This document shows, piece after piece, positions 26,102-36,500 of a stretch of DNA of 64,000 nucleotides. Location of the stretch: contig JBJHCY010000002.1 of assembly GCA_050486265.1 (NCBI GenBank), forward strand, positions 248,001 to 312,000, given 5' to 3'. Position 1 is the stretch's first letter; each line of letters begins with the position of its first letter. The notes beneath the pieces were generated by a model, which saw only the letters and a list, made by a program, of their open reading frames with translations, made no database searches and was not told where the DNA came from. This DNA comes from SLFH01 sp050486265. Its GTDB lineage: Bacteria; Planctomycetota; Phycisphaerae; Phycisphaerales; UBA1924. The translations under genes were made by a program, and so were the position numbers.

Positions 26102-26956
26102 TCAGTTCAGGTCGAAGTGCACCGTCACGCCGTCACGCACGACAGAATCGTCGCGCACCGGGTCGCGGCAGTCGTCCGAAACCACGCGCATCGACGCGTA
26201 GCTGGCGTAAGTCAGGCGGAGCACATAGTAACCACGGGGCACGCGGAACCCCGTCGGCCGGTCGATGAAGCTCTCGTTAGGACCGACGGACGCGAACCCC
26301 GAAGCGATCAGCCGATCCGTCCGGTCGATCACGCAGTTGCTGTTCAGGTCCGCGTACACCTCCCACACCATCGAGGTCAGCCCCTGCGTCGGGCCCGTGT
26401 CGATCCGGTCGAGACGGAACTCGCTGACCGACATCACGCCGTTGTTGCCCCCGCCGACCACGAACGGGATCTCGGTGACGATCGTCGCCGGCGGCGCCTG
26501 GAAGAACGCCGTGTCGGAAACGACAGCCCCGCCGATCCCGGTCGACAGCGGATCGCGGTGGATCTCGTGCCGGTGCTCCTGGCCCGATCCGATCCTGTAG
26601 CGCATATCGAACAGGTTGCCCGTGAAGTTATAGAAGGTCTCTCCATAGACCGAGTTCCGCGCCCGCGTGATGCAGCCCTCCTGATTGAACCGCAGCGCCA
26701 CCTCCGCGAGCATGCGCCCCCCGCCGTTGAATGTGAACGGATCGATCAGCCCGGGCGAGTGCGTCGCGCCGAAGTCCACCCGGTCACGGTCCTCGGCGAA
26801 GAACCCGCCCTCCGCACGGATCCGCGCCTCGACCATGCCGACCCCGCGCACGGTCGCGTCGCACCCGTACATCAGGAACTCGTTCTGCGCGTTGGCGACA
26901 CCCACACTCGCGCCGACAACCGCGAACAACGAAGACAGCTTCAACAGTTTGCTCAT
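26102..26956 (-). CDS. Secreted protein of unknown function
   Basis: 284 residues from the ATG at 26956, which has a GAGGAG site; the frame continues upstream to 27097 as Arg-rich non-coding-like sequence. A signal peptide covers 1-24 (ending GVANAQ). The mature part has an uneven beta-rich pattern. Near the C-terminus, YADLNSNCVIDRTDRLI looks like a solitary EF-hand-like loop, followed by RVPRGYYVLRLTYASYASM. Two Cys in the N-terminal half (YGCDATV, EGCITRA) and two near the end could form disulfides. No homologous family was recognised. It ends 96 bases before the GIY-YIG gene begins on the same strand. Confidence 0.7.
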   Translation of the reverse strand: MSKLLKLSSLFAVVGASVGVANAQNEFLMYGCDATVRGVGMVEARIRAEGGFFAEDRDRVDFGATHSPGLIDPFTFNGGGRMLAEVALRFNQEGCITRARNSVYGETFYNFTGNLFDMRYRIGSGQEHRHEIHRDPLSTGIGGAVVSDTAFFQAPPATIVTEIPFVVGGGNNGVMSVSEFRLDRIDTGPTQGLTSMVWEVYADLNSNCVIDRTDRLIASGFASVGPNESFIDRPTGFRVPRGYYVLRLTYASYASMRVVSDDCRDPVRDDSVVRDGVTVHFDLN

Positions 26957-27354
26957 CACAGACTCCTCTGCGGCAAAGCGGGCCGCTGCGGCCCAGTCAT
27001 CCGGCCGGACCCGCCGCCGCCACGAGGCAACGACACCGCCCGGCCTGCATCTCCTCAGGCTCAACCACTCACATCCCGCAAGAGGACTCGCCGACAACGC
27101 CGCCCGAAAATCCGGACACCGTCATCTACAGCAAATAATTACAGAACCTCACCCATGCACGCCATTCCCCTTCTGGCTTCTCCGATCACAGCTCGTTAGC
27201 GCGAACGGCGACCATATCGGCATCATGCCAGAAACCGCACGGGCGTGCAAGCGGTCAGCGCAGATTTTTATCGGATTTTCAGGAGATCGTCCCAACCCCC
27301 ACATGCGAGATGATGCGAAGACGCTGAGTTCCGCAGCACAAAGCACTTCCGCAA
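26957..27354. other. Intergenic stretch of about 400 bases without a recognisable gene
   Basis: It lies between the secreted-protein gene and the tRNA. It includes a locally AT-richer stretch around 27120-27150 and short T/A runs near 27265-27285 that could be the tail of the tRNA transcript or part of a promoter. No open frame here has coding character or a ribosome site. Confidence 0.5.
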
Positions 27355-27427
27355 TAGCCCCGCTCGGATTCGAACCGAGGACCAAACGATTATGAGTCGT
27401 CTGCTCTAACCGCTGAGCTACGGGGCC
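27355..27427 (-). tRNA. tRNA-Ile2 (anticodon CAU, lysidine-modified type)
   Basis: 73 bases that fold as a cloverleaf. The acceptor arm begins GGCCCCG. The D arm is AGCTC-AGCGGTTA-GAGC. The anticodon stem GACGA/TCGTT encloses the loop CTCATAA with anticodon CAT. The T arm is CTCGG-TTCGAAT-CCGAG. CAT can mean initiator Met, elongator Met or Ile2; the arm GACTCATAATCG followed by TTGGTC closely matches E. coli tRNA-Ile2 rather than elongator Met, so Ile2 read through TilS-made lysidine is preferred. The first acceptor pair is G-U, and CCA is not encoded (TTG follows). Confidence 0.85.
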
Positions 27428-27514
27428 ACGGTCAAATGCGGGGCGCAGACTTTCGCCTGCGCCCCGTGTTGTATCTGCGCCGATCCACCTCGGCGACCGA
27501 CGGCAGCCCACCGC

Positions 27515-29710
<2,196 letters not shown>

Positions 29711-29852
29711 GCCCAAGACTCCCTCCGGTTGTGTCCGGTCGGGCTAGGGAAAAAGAAAACCTCGGCGCAGCCTCTCCGCGCCGGTACAGCATTGTGACAG
29801 GGACCCCCACGCAAGCAAGCCGCAGACGACAGCAGCCCCCGCCTCTTGCACT

Positions 29853-30695
29853 CTAGCTCTTCGAGCTTTCCGGCCCCGCAGATGCGGTTGGCCCCCACGG
29901 AGCACCCGCTCCGGCCGCCTCGACCAGCGACCGCACGAATCCCTCCGCCTCCCCGGCCGGGTCCGACGCCTCCCCGATCCGCCGGACCAGGGCGCTGCCC
30001 ACGATCGCGGCGTCGGCGTGACGAACCGCCTCGGCCACCTGGGCAGGCGACGAGATCCCGAACCCCGCCGCGATCGGCAGGTCCGTCACCGCTCGCACAC
30101 GCCCGACCGGCCCCGACAGATCCACCGCCCCGTCCCGCTCGCCCGTGATCCCCGCCCGGGCCAGCAGGTACACAAACCCGCGGCAAGACGCCGCAATCTC
30201 ACGCACCCGCTCCTCCGGCGTCGTCGGGGCCACAAGCAGCGAAAGCGACAGCCCACGCCGCTCGCACGCCTTCAGGAACCCGCCCGAGGCCTCCAGCGGC
30301 AAGTCCGGCACGATCAGCCCGTCAAACCCGCTGTCGGCCGCCAGATCGACAAACCCCTCCGGCCCGCCCAGGCGGTGGGCGATCGAGACGCTCACCATCG
30401 CCACCAGCCCGATCGAGAGCTCGCCCCGCACCGAGGCGACCTCCTCCAAGAGCCCCCGGGGGCTCGCCCCCGCCTCCAGCGCCTGGTGCATCGCGCCGGC
30501 GATCGTCGGCCCGTCGGCGATCGGGTCAGAAAACGGCACACCGACCTCAACGACAGACGCCCCCGCACGCTCCATCGCCCGAAGAATCTCGCCCGTCGCC
30601 CCCGGCGCCGGGTGCTGCCCGCAGACGAACGGCATCACCGCACGCCGCCCTTGCGAACGCAGTTCCGAAAAGATCTGGTCGATCCGCCCGCTCAC
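29853..30695 (-). CDS. trpA: Tryptophan synthase alpha subunit
   Basis: 280 residues, full length. The catalytic pair is in place: E50 in VVEVGVPFSDP and D61 in IADGP (E49 and D60 in E. coli). FDGLIVPDLPLE, FVYLLARAGITGE and PIAAGFGISSPAQV complete the TIM-barrel phosphate site. It converts indole-glycerol phosphate to indole and glyceraldehyde-3-phosphate for TrpB. No trpB or other trp gene is in the window; instead its start overlaps the stop of map by four bases (ATGA), an unusual partnership. The segment after strand 1 reads CGQHP where TAGDP/TAGYP is usual. Confidence 0.95.
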   Translation of the reverse strand: MSGRIDQIFSELRSQGRRAVMPFVCGQHPAPGATGEILRAMERAGASVVEVGVPFSDPIADGPTIAGAMHQALEAGASPRGLLEEVASVRGELSIGLVAMVSVSIAHRLGGPEGFVDLAADSGFDGLIVPDLPLEASGGFLKACERRGLSLSLLVAPTTPEERVREIAASCRGFVYLLARAGITGERDGAVDLSGPVGRVRAVTDLPIAAGFGISSPAQVAEAVRHADAAIVGSALVRRIGEASDPAGEAEGFVRSLVEAAGAGAPWGPTASAGPESSKS

Positions 30696-31516
30696 TCGAT
30701 CACATCCCGGATGTCTTCGAGCCCCTCGGTCAGCAGCCGGGGCCCTTCCTCGGTGATGAGCACATCGTGCTCATAGTGAACGCTCGCCGAGCCGTCGGCC
30801 GTGAAAATCGGCCACTGACCCGACTTCTGCACCGTCCTGTTGGTCCCGATCGCGATCATCGGCTCGACGGCCACGATCGTCCCCGGCCTGATCTCCCGTT
30901 CCGAATCGGGCCACTCGCCCGGGAAGCTCGGCGCCACATTGGCCACGAACGGTTCGCAGTGCAGCCGCTTTTTGTTGTACCCGTGCCCGCCCAGCCCGCG
31001 GACCAGGTGCAGGCCCCGCTCGTGCTCGACGATCCGCTGCACCGTCTCGGCCCAGGCCCGGTACCTGTTGCCCGGGCGGAGCGTTTTGACCCCCTCGCGG
31101 ATCGAGTCCTTGCCCGCGTCGCACAGGTGCTTGATCTCGGGGGTGGGGGGGCCGAAGACATAGGTCCACGCCGCGTCACCCACCCAGCCCTGCTTCCAGA
31201 CCCCGACATCGATCTTCAGCACATCCCCGAGCTTCATCGGGGCCTCGTAGTACCCCGCCGTCCCGTGGACGATGCACTCGTTCACGCTCAGGCACGCGTG
31301 GCTCGGGAACGCCGGCATCCGACCCGGCGAGTACCCCTGAAAGCACGACTTGCACCCCAGCTCGTCGAGCGTCTGCCCGACGAAGCGGTCGATCTGCGCG
31401 AGGGTCTGACCCGGCTCGAGCCACGCCGACAGCCTCCGGTGCGTCTCCACGACGCACTGGGCCGCCTCGTAGGCTCTGGGGTACTCCGATTCTGGAACAA
31501 ACGGGACTCGGGCCAT
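30692..31516 (-). CDS. map: Methionine aminopeptidase, type I
   Basis: 274 residues from the ATG at 31516; the frame stays open upstream without coding character. All five metal ligands are visible: D103 (KIDVGVW), D114 (GDAAWTYVFG), H178 (GGHGYN), E218 (VEPMI) and E249 (HYEHDVLI), and the substrate His is H84 (VHG). It removes the initiator Met from new proteins. The start codon has no strong ribosome site. It overlaps trpA by ATGA downstream and is divergent from the small membrane protein at 31627. Confidence 0.93.
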   Translation of the reverse strand: MARVPFVPESEYPRAYEAAQCVVETHRRLSAWLEPGQTLAQIDRFVGQTLDELGCKSCFQGYSPGRMPAFPSHACLSVNECIVHGTAGYYEAPMKLGDVLKIDVGVWKQGWVGDAAWTYVFGPPTPEIKHLCDAGKDSIREGVKTLRPGNRYRAWAETVQRIVEHERGLHLVRGLGGHGYNKKRLHCEPFVANVAPSFPGEWPDSEREIRPGTIVAVEPMIAIGTNRTVQKSGQWPIFTADGSASVHYEHDVLITEEGPRLLTEGLEDIRDVIE

Positions 31517-31626
31517 GCTGGGCCGATCGTATCCGCCCCGTCCCCCCGGGCATCCGTTCACGACAACGACCGAACGGTAATCAGCGCACAAACACCGCCG
31601 ATACCACGGATTTCCGCCCCCGATCC

Positions 31627-32238
31627 ATGCTCGACGACGCCGACCAACGCACGAGGGCCGCAGGAACACTGATGCCCCTCGGCCTCGGCACGGCCCGCAG
31701 GCTCCCGCCCGACGAGCGATGCGCGATCGCCTCCCGCGTGCTCGGGCCACTCTGCTCGCCTTTTTTCATCGGTGTCGTGCTGATCGTCGTGCTCTACCTC
31801 GCCGCGTTGATCGGGGTCGTGCTCCTGATCGGCATGGACATCCTCGGGCTGATCGTCCACGCCCCGGTCGCCGCGGCGATCGCCGGCTCGTTCCTGCTCG
31901 TGATCCGGGGGGCGATGTGGGCGGCCTCGTCGTACCTCGACCGCCTGCGGGCGGTGCTGATCGAACGGCGCATCTGCCCCGGCTGCCTCTACAGCCTCGC
32001 CGGGATCGACGCCGAGCCGCAAGACGATGACCGCCCCCGCGTCCGTTGCCCCGAATGCGCCGCACGCTGGGACGCATGCAAGCTCGGCGTCCCGATCGAG
32101 CGGCCTGTGCGGCCGAAAGTTGTGCGTTGGACCGATTACCGCGCCGGCGATCGTGCGTCCGACCCGGAGCCCTCCGGCCGGCGGACAACCTCGCCCCCGA
32201 GCACCACGCACTCGACCGGATCCCCGCCGAACTCGTAG
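31627..32238 (+). CDS. Two-helix membrane protein with a zinc-ribbon-like tail
   Basis: 203 residues from 31627; the inner ATG at 31672 has a better AGGAA site and may be the true start. Two adjacent hydrophobic helices (FFIGVVLIVVLYLAALIGVVLLI and LGLIVHAPVAAAIAGSFLLV) are followed by a CPGC (RRICPGCLYSL) and CPEC (RCPECAARW) pair about 25 residues apart, a zinc-ribbon layout common in planctomycete membrane proteins. Function unknown. The low-complexity last ~34 codons overlap hutI on the other strand by 103 bases, so the C-terminus may be a read-through extension. Confidence 0.65.
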   Translation: MLDDADQRTRAAGTLMPLGLGTARRLPPDERCAIASRVLGPLCSPFFIGVVLIVVLYLAALIGVVLLIGMDILGLIVHAPVAAAIAGSFLLVIRGAMWAASSYLDRLRAVLIERRICPGCLYSLAGIDAEPQDDDRPRVRCPECAARWDACKLGVPIERPVRPKVVRWTDYRAGDRASDPEPSGRRTTSPPSTTHSTGSPPNS

Positions 32239-33491
32239 GCGAGCATCCGCGCGTCGGTGTGGCGCAGCACGATCAGATCAGCGCGCAATCCCGGCTCGAT
32301 GCGGCCGCGATCGCCCAGCCCCAGCAGGTCCGCCGCGCCGGCCGTGCACGCTCGGATCGCCTCGTGCGCTGTGATTCTGTTGAACCGGTTGGCCAGCGCG
32401 ACCGTCAGCGGGATCGAAGAGGTGGGGGCGCTGCCGGGGTTGCAGTTGCTGGCGATGGCGAGCCGGCCGCCGTGATCGAGAAACGACCGCCCGTTTGCGT
32501 ACCGCTGGTCCACATGCAGCCCCGAGCTGGGGAGCATCACGCCGTAGGTCTTCGACTCGGCGAGCAGGCGCAGGTCCTCGGGCGTGCTCGCTTCGAGGTG
32601 GTCGACGCTGAGGATCTCTTTGCGCACCGCCCAGGGGATCACGCCGAGGCTGTTGAACTGGTCGGCGTGCACACGCACCGGGTGCCCGAGTTCCAGCGCG
32701 CGGTCCAGGAGCTCGATGGTTTCCTCCAGCGACCACGCGCCCCGTTCGCAGTACGCGTCGATCGCGACACCCGGGAACTCCGCGTGCACCGCGGGGAGTG
32801 TTTCGTCGATCGTCGTGCGCACAAAGTCCGGCTGTTCCGGGTCCTTGGCGTGCCCGATGCAGGCGGTCGCGACGACCGTTCCGGGCCACTTTGCGCCCGC
32901 ATCGGCGATCGCGCGAAGCATCTTCAGCTCGTCCTCGGTGCGCATCCCGTAGCCGGACTTGACCTCGACGGCCGCCGTCCCTTCGCGCAGCATCACGCCG
33001 AGCCGGGCGAGCAACCCCTCGGCGAGCGCCCCGCGCGTCGCGCGGCGCACGCTGCGCACCGTCGACATGATCCCCCCGCCCGATTCGAGGATCTCCAGGT
33101 ACGACGCGCCGGCCTGCTTGCGGTCCCACTCGTCCAGCCGGTCGCCCGCCCAGCACGCGTGCGTGTGGCAGTCGACAAACGCGGGCGCCACCACCCGCCC
33201 CGCGGCGTCGATCTGTGTCGGCTCTGGCTTGCGGGGTGGCACGGCTCGCCGAGCCGTGTCGGGTTCCGGTGGCGCAGGTCTCCGACCTGCGTTTCCCGTG
33301 TCCGAACCACTGGCGGACAAGCCGCCAGTGCTGCAGGTCTGCGCGGACTCACCACCCTTGTGCGCAATCTCCCCGCCACTCCGCTCGGCGTCGATGGACT
33401 CGATCGATCCATCGCGGATCATGATCGAGACGAGGGGGGACTCCGGCGTGGAATCCCACAGGCGTGCGTGTCGGATGAGGAGGTCGGTCAT
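32136..33491 (-). CDS. hutI: Imidazolonepropionase with an in-frame hairpin insertion
   Basis: 451 residues, about 30-40 longer than usual. It hydrolyses 4-imidazolone-5-propionate to N-formimidoyl-glutamate in histidine degradation. Amidohydrolase metal-site residues are seen in DCHTHACWAGDR (108-117), HADQFNSLG, DHLEA and NCNPGSAP, with substrate-site residues in SGYGMRTEDELKML. Between IESID and the conserved IDAAGRVVAPAFVDCHTH the family has only a short linker, but here about 55 low-complexity residues (37-91) are inserted, encoded by a 165-base block with three hairpins (33238-33330). hutG lies 25 bases upstream on the same strand. Confidence 0.93.
   Translation of the reverse strand: MTDLLIRHARLWDSTPESPLVSIMIRDGSIESIDAERSGGEIAHKGGESAQTCSTGGLSASGSDTGNAGRRPAPPEPDTARRAVPPRKPEPTQIDAAGRVVAPAFVDCHTHACWAGDRLDEWDRKQAGASYLEILESGGGIMSTVRSVRRATRGALAEGLLARLGVMLREGTAAVEVKSGYGMRTEDELKMLRAIADAGAKWPGTVVATACIGHAKDPEQPDFVRTTIDETLPAVHAEFPGVAIDAYCERGAWSLEETIELLDRALELGHPVRVHADQFNSLGVIPWAVRKEILSVDHLEASTPEDLRLLAESKTYGVMLPSSGLHVDQRYANGRSFLDHGGRLAIASNCNPGSAPTSSIPLTVALANRFNRITAHEAIRACTAGAADLLGLGDRGRIEPGLRADLIVLRHTDARMLAYEFGGDPVECVVLGGEVVRRPEGSGSDARSPAR
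33238..33330. repeat. Triple-hairpin palindromic element inserted in hutI
   Basis: Three consecutive stem-loops: 33238-33260 (GGCACGGCTC, 3-base loop, one G-T pair), 33273-33291 (CGCAGGTC, perfect, 3-base loop) and 33308-33330 (CACTGGCGG, perfect, 5-base loop). They lie in a 165-base segment (about 33219-33383) that is absent from normal HutI, and its length keeps the reading frame. The look is of a REP- or RPE-like mobile palindrome tolerated inside a protein. I saw no second copy in the window. Confidence 0.7.
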
Positions 33492-33516
33492 GCGGGAGGG
33501 ATTGTTGCAGGGACGC

Positions 33517-34407
33517 TCAAGCTTGGGGGCGTTCGGTCAGCCCGCGCAGGAACGAAAGGAAGAGGTACGCGGCCAGCCTCGCGGTTCGTCCGTCGCCCGC
33601 GGGCTGGTCGTGCTGGGGCGACAACTCCATGATGTCGAAACACATGACGCGCGGATGCTTGCCGGCGGCGAGCGCCCAGGCCGCGGCCTCTCCGGAGTTC
33701 ATCCCGCAAGGGTTTGGAGCGCTCACGCCCGGCGCGAAGGCCTGGTCGACGGCGTCCAGATCGAAGCTCACGAAGTAGCGCTCGCCCGCGGGCCACGGGT
33801 CGCCCGGCCCGAACGCTTCCACATGCCCGTTGTTGGAAACGAACCACCGCTTGGCCTCGCGTGTGTTGACGAACGGGTCGTAGCCGTGGACAAACAGCCC
33901 CGTCGCGGCGCCGGTCTCGATGAGCCTGCGGAAAGACATCCCCGATCCGGGCGTGTCGCGGACATCGAGGTGGGGGTCGAAGTACACCCCGGTCATCGGG
34001 CCGTGGCGGTCGGCGACGGCGCGCACAAACGGGAATGTCAGGTCGTGCCCGCCCCCGATCGCGACGGGCAGCAGTCCGAGCTCGAGCACGGCCGCCACCG
34101 CCTCGGTGACGCGGTCGTGCGTGTCCTGCAGGTCTGCGCCCGGCCCGATATTGCCGGCGTCGAAGACGCGGGGCCACGCCGGCGCGTCCGCCTCGGCGGC
34201 GCCGAGCCTCGAAAGCGCGTGCCGGAACGCGTCCGGGCCGTCCCGTGCACCGATACGACCATGGTTCAGACGCACGCCCTCGTCGTCGGCCAGGCCGATC
34301 AGGGCGACGGACGCCTCGGACGGGTCGACCCCGCGGGCGATCGACGCCGCCATGCGGGACGCGGGGATGCCTTGGGGCCACGGGGCGGGGGTGCAGTGCG
34401 GAATCAT
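33517..34407 (-). CDS. hutG: Ureohydrolase-family enzyme, probably formimidoylglutamase
   Basis: 296 residues from the ATG at 34407; an upstream extension to 34512 would enter the promoter region. The arginase/agmatinase manganese ligands are all present: H121 in GGGHD, D144/H146/D148 in DPHLD, and D216/D218 in SFDLDAVD. The second motif has Pro instead of the usual Ala or Ser (DAHxD). The family includes arginase and agmatinase, but the place directly upstream of hutI (25 bases) and next to hutU makes N-formimidoyl-glutamate hydrolysis the likely reaction. It is divergent from hutU across about 140 bases. Confidence 0.87.
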   Translation of the reverse strand: MIPHCTPAPWPQGIPASRMAASIARGVDPSEASVALIGLADDEGVRLNHGRIGARDGPDAFRHALSRLGAAEADAPAWPRVFDAGNIGPGADLQDTHDRVTEAVAAVLELGLLPVAIGGGHDLTFPFVRAVADRHGPMTGVYFDPHLDVRDTPGSGMSFRRLIETGAATGLFVHGYDPFVNTREAKRWFVSNNGHVEAFGPGDPWPAGERYFVSFDLDAVDQAFAPGVSAPNPCGMNSGEAAAWALAAGKHPRVMCFDIMELSPQHDQPAGDGRTARLAAYLFLSFLRGLTERPQA

Positions 34408-34546
34408 GCGGGGCAGTGTACAAGACGCCGGGACGGGCCGATGCAAACTCTTTCCGGCCCGGGGCTTGTGCCGGGGCGTCTGGGGCGATAGCTTTGAGTT
34501 GAGCGGGCACAACGGTTACGACGGCAAACGCGAAGAGGTCAACCAG

Positions 34547-36304
34547 ATGGCCAGCATCATGACGCCCGGATCCAGCAGCAAGCACCAGACACGCGAGAGC
34601 GGAACAACACGCGGGCCCGTGCGCTCGCCTCGGGGCACGGCGCTGTCCTGCCGCTCGTGGCAGGCCGAGGCCGCCCTCCGCATGCTCATGAACAACCTCG
34701 ACCCCGAGGTCGCCGAGGCGCCCGAGCAGCTCGTGGTCTACGGCGGGCGCGGCAAGGCCGCACGCGACTGGGCCTCCTTCGACGCGATCATCGAAACACT
34801 CAAGCGACTCGCGCCCAACGAGACGCTGCTCGTGCAGAGCGGCAAGCCCGTCGGCGTGGTGCGCACCTTCGAGGACGCGCCGCGTGTGCTCATCGCCAAC
34901 AGCAACCTTGTCCCGCACTGGGCGACGCAGGCGAACTTCGACCGCCTCGCCGAGCGCGGCCTCATGATGTTCGGCCAGATGACCGCGGGTTCGTGGATCT
35001 ACATCGGCACGCAGGGCATTCTCCAGGGGACCTACGAGACCTTCGCCGCACTCGCCGACATCGAGTTCGGCGGCACGCTCGCCGGGCGTCTGTGCGTCAC
35101 GGCCGGCTGCGGCGGGATGGGCGGCGCCCAGCCCCTGGCGATCACGATGAACGGGGGCACGGCCCTCATCGCCGATGTCGACACCAACCGCCTCATCCGT
35201 CGCCAGCGCGACCGCTACCTCGACGAGGTGGTCCACGATGTCGACGGAGCGATCGACCGGGCGATCGAGCTCGCCGAGGCGAAGCGGGCGATCAGCGTCG
35301 GCGTCGACTGCAACGCGATCGAGTTGCTCGAACGCCTGCTGGAGCGGGGCGTCACGCCCGACGCCCTGACCGATCAGACCTCCGCCCACGACCCGCTGAT
35401 GGGGTATGTCCCCGTCGAGATGACGGTGGGGGAGGCCGAGTTGATGCGCAGGCTCAGCCCGGACCATTACCAAGAGCTCAGCCTCGCCAGCATGGAGCGC
35501 CATGTCCGCGCGATGGTCGAGCTGCAGCGGCGCGGCGCCGTCACCTTCGACTACGGCAACAACATCCGCCAGCGCGCGCTCGATCAGGGCTTCAAGGACG
35601 CGTTCAGCTTCCCCGGCTTCGTGCCGGCGTACATCCGCCCGCAGTTCTGCCTCGGTCGCGGCCCGTTCCGCTGGGTGGCCCTCTCGGGCGACCCGACCGA
35701 CATCTACAAGACCGACAAGGCGCTGCTTGAACTCTTCCCCGAGGACGAGGGCCTTCACCGGTGGATCCTCGGGTGCCACGCCAACCCCGACGCGCTGCTC
35801 AAGGGCGACTTCGCTTCCTGCTCGCCCCGCTTCGGCTTCCAGGGCCTGCCCGCGCGGATCTGCTGGTTCGGCCTCGGCCAGCGCGACAGGGCCGGGCTGC
35901 TGTTCAACAAGATGGTCGCCGAGGGCGAGGTCAGCGCCCCGATCGTGATCGGGCGCGACCACCTCGACTGCGGCTCGGTCGCAAGCCCCAACCGCGAGAC
36001 CGAGGCGATGAAGGACGGCTCCGACGCGATCAGCGACTGGGCCATGCTCAACGCGATGGTCAATGTCGCGGGCGGCGCCTCGTGGGTCTCGTTCCATCAC
36101 GGCGGCGGGGTCGGCATCGGCTTCAGCCAGCACGCGGGCCAGGTGATCGTCGCCGACGGCACCGAAGCCGCGGGCGCGAGACTGCAGCGCGTCCTGACCA
36201 ACGACCCGGCGATGGGGGTCTTCCGCCACGCCGACGCGGGCTACGAGGACGCCCAACGCTGCGCCGATGAGCAGGGCGCAGACATTCCGATGCGGGGCTG
36301 GTAG
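34547..36304 (+). CDS. hutU: Urocanate hydratase
   Basis: 585 residues from the ATG at 34547 (AGAGG site). The NAD-binding loop and active site are seen in GRLCVTAGCGGMGGAQPLAI, MNGGTAL and NREDxE-equivalent positions, the catalytic region in DYGNNIRQRA, and the conserved tail in GGGVGIGFSQHAGQVIVADGT. The length is slightly above the usual ~555 because of a polar N-terminal extension of about 30 residues. It converts urocanate to imidazolone-propionate. Transcription is divergent from hutG-hutI. hutH lies 1.9 kb away, separated by a dockerin protein and a DUF2071 gene. Confidence 0.95.
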   Translation: MASIMTPGSSSKHQTRESGTTRGPVRSPRGTALSCRSWQAEAALRMLMNNLDPEVAEAPEQLVVYGGRGKAARDWASFDAIIETLKRLAPNETLLVQSGKPVGVVRTFEDAPRVLIANSNLVPHWATQANFDRLAERGLMMFGQMTAGSWIYIGTQGILQGTYETFAALADIEFGGTLAGRLCVTAGCGGMGGAQPLAITMNGGTALIADVDTNRLIRRQRDRYLDEVVHDVDGAIDRAIELAEAKRAISVGVDCNAIELLERLLERGVTPDALTDQTSAHDPLMGYVPVEMTVGEAELMRRLSPDHYQELSLASMERHVRAMVELQRRGAVTFDYGNNIRQRALDQGFKDAFSFPGFVPAYIRPQFCLGRGPFRWVALSGDPTDIYKTDKALLELFPEDEGLHRWILGCHANPDALLKGDFASCSPRFGFQGLPARICWFGLGQRDRAGLLFNKMVAEGEVSAPIVIGRDHLDCGSVASPNRETEAMKDGSDAISDWAMLNAMVNVAGGASWVSFHHGGGVGIGFSQHAGQVIVADGTEAAGARLQRVLTNDPAMGVFRHADAGYEDAQRCADEQGADIPMRGW

Positions 36305-36500
36305 GGGCGAGGATAGGGTCTTTGCCTCCGCCGAAGGCAGGACTCATTTTTCGGGAATTCCGCCCGGAACGGGCTTGGCATGCCCCGTGCCCTGCTGTAT
36401 GCTCGTGTTCGGTCCGGCGGATCACTCGCTGGAATGGTGTTTGGCGACGAGACCTTCGGTTCAGGACGGGGATTCCTGACGAGTCAACAGGAGCATCGGG

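Noticed and set aside
27355..27427. Elongator tRNA-Met
   Set aside because: The CAT anticodon alone would allow it, but the anticodon arm and variable region match Ile2 better.
33238..33330. CRISPR-like array
   Set aside because: The three palindromes differ from each other and there are no regular spacers; they are single hairpins in hutI.
33488..36256. 922-codon minus-strand frame across hutU and hutG
   Set aside because: Shadow of hutU; the real minus-strand gene is hutG in another frame.
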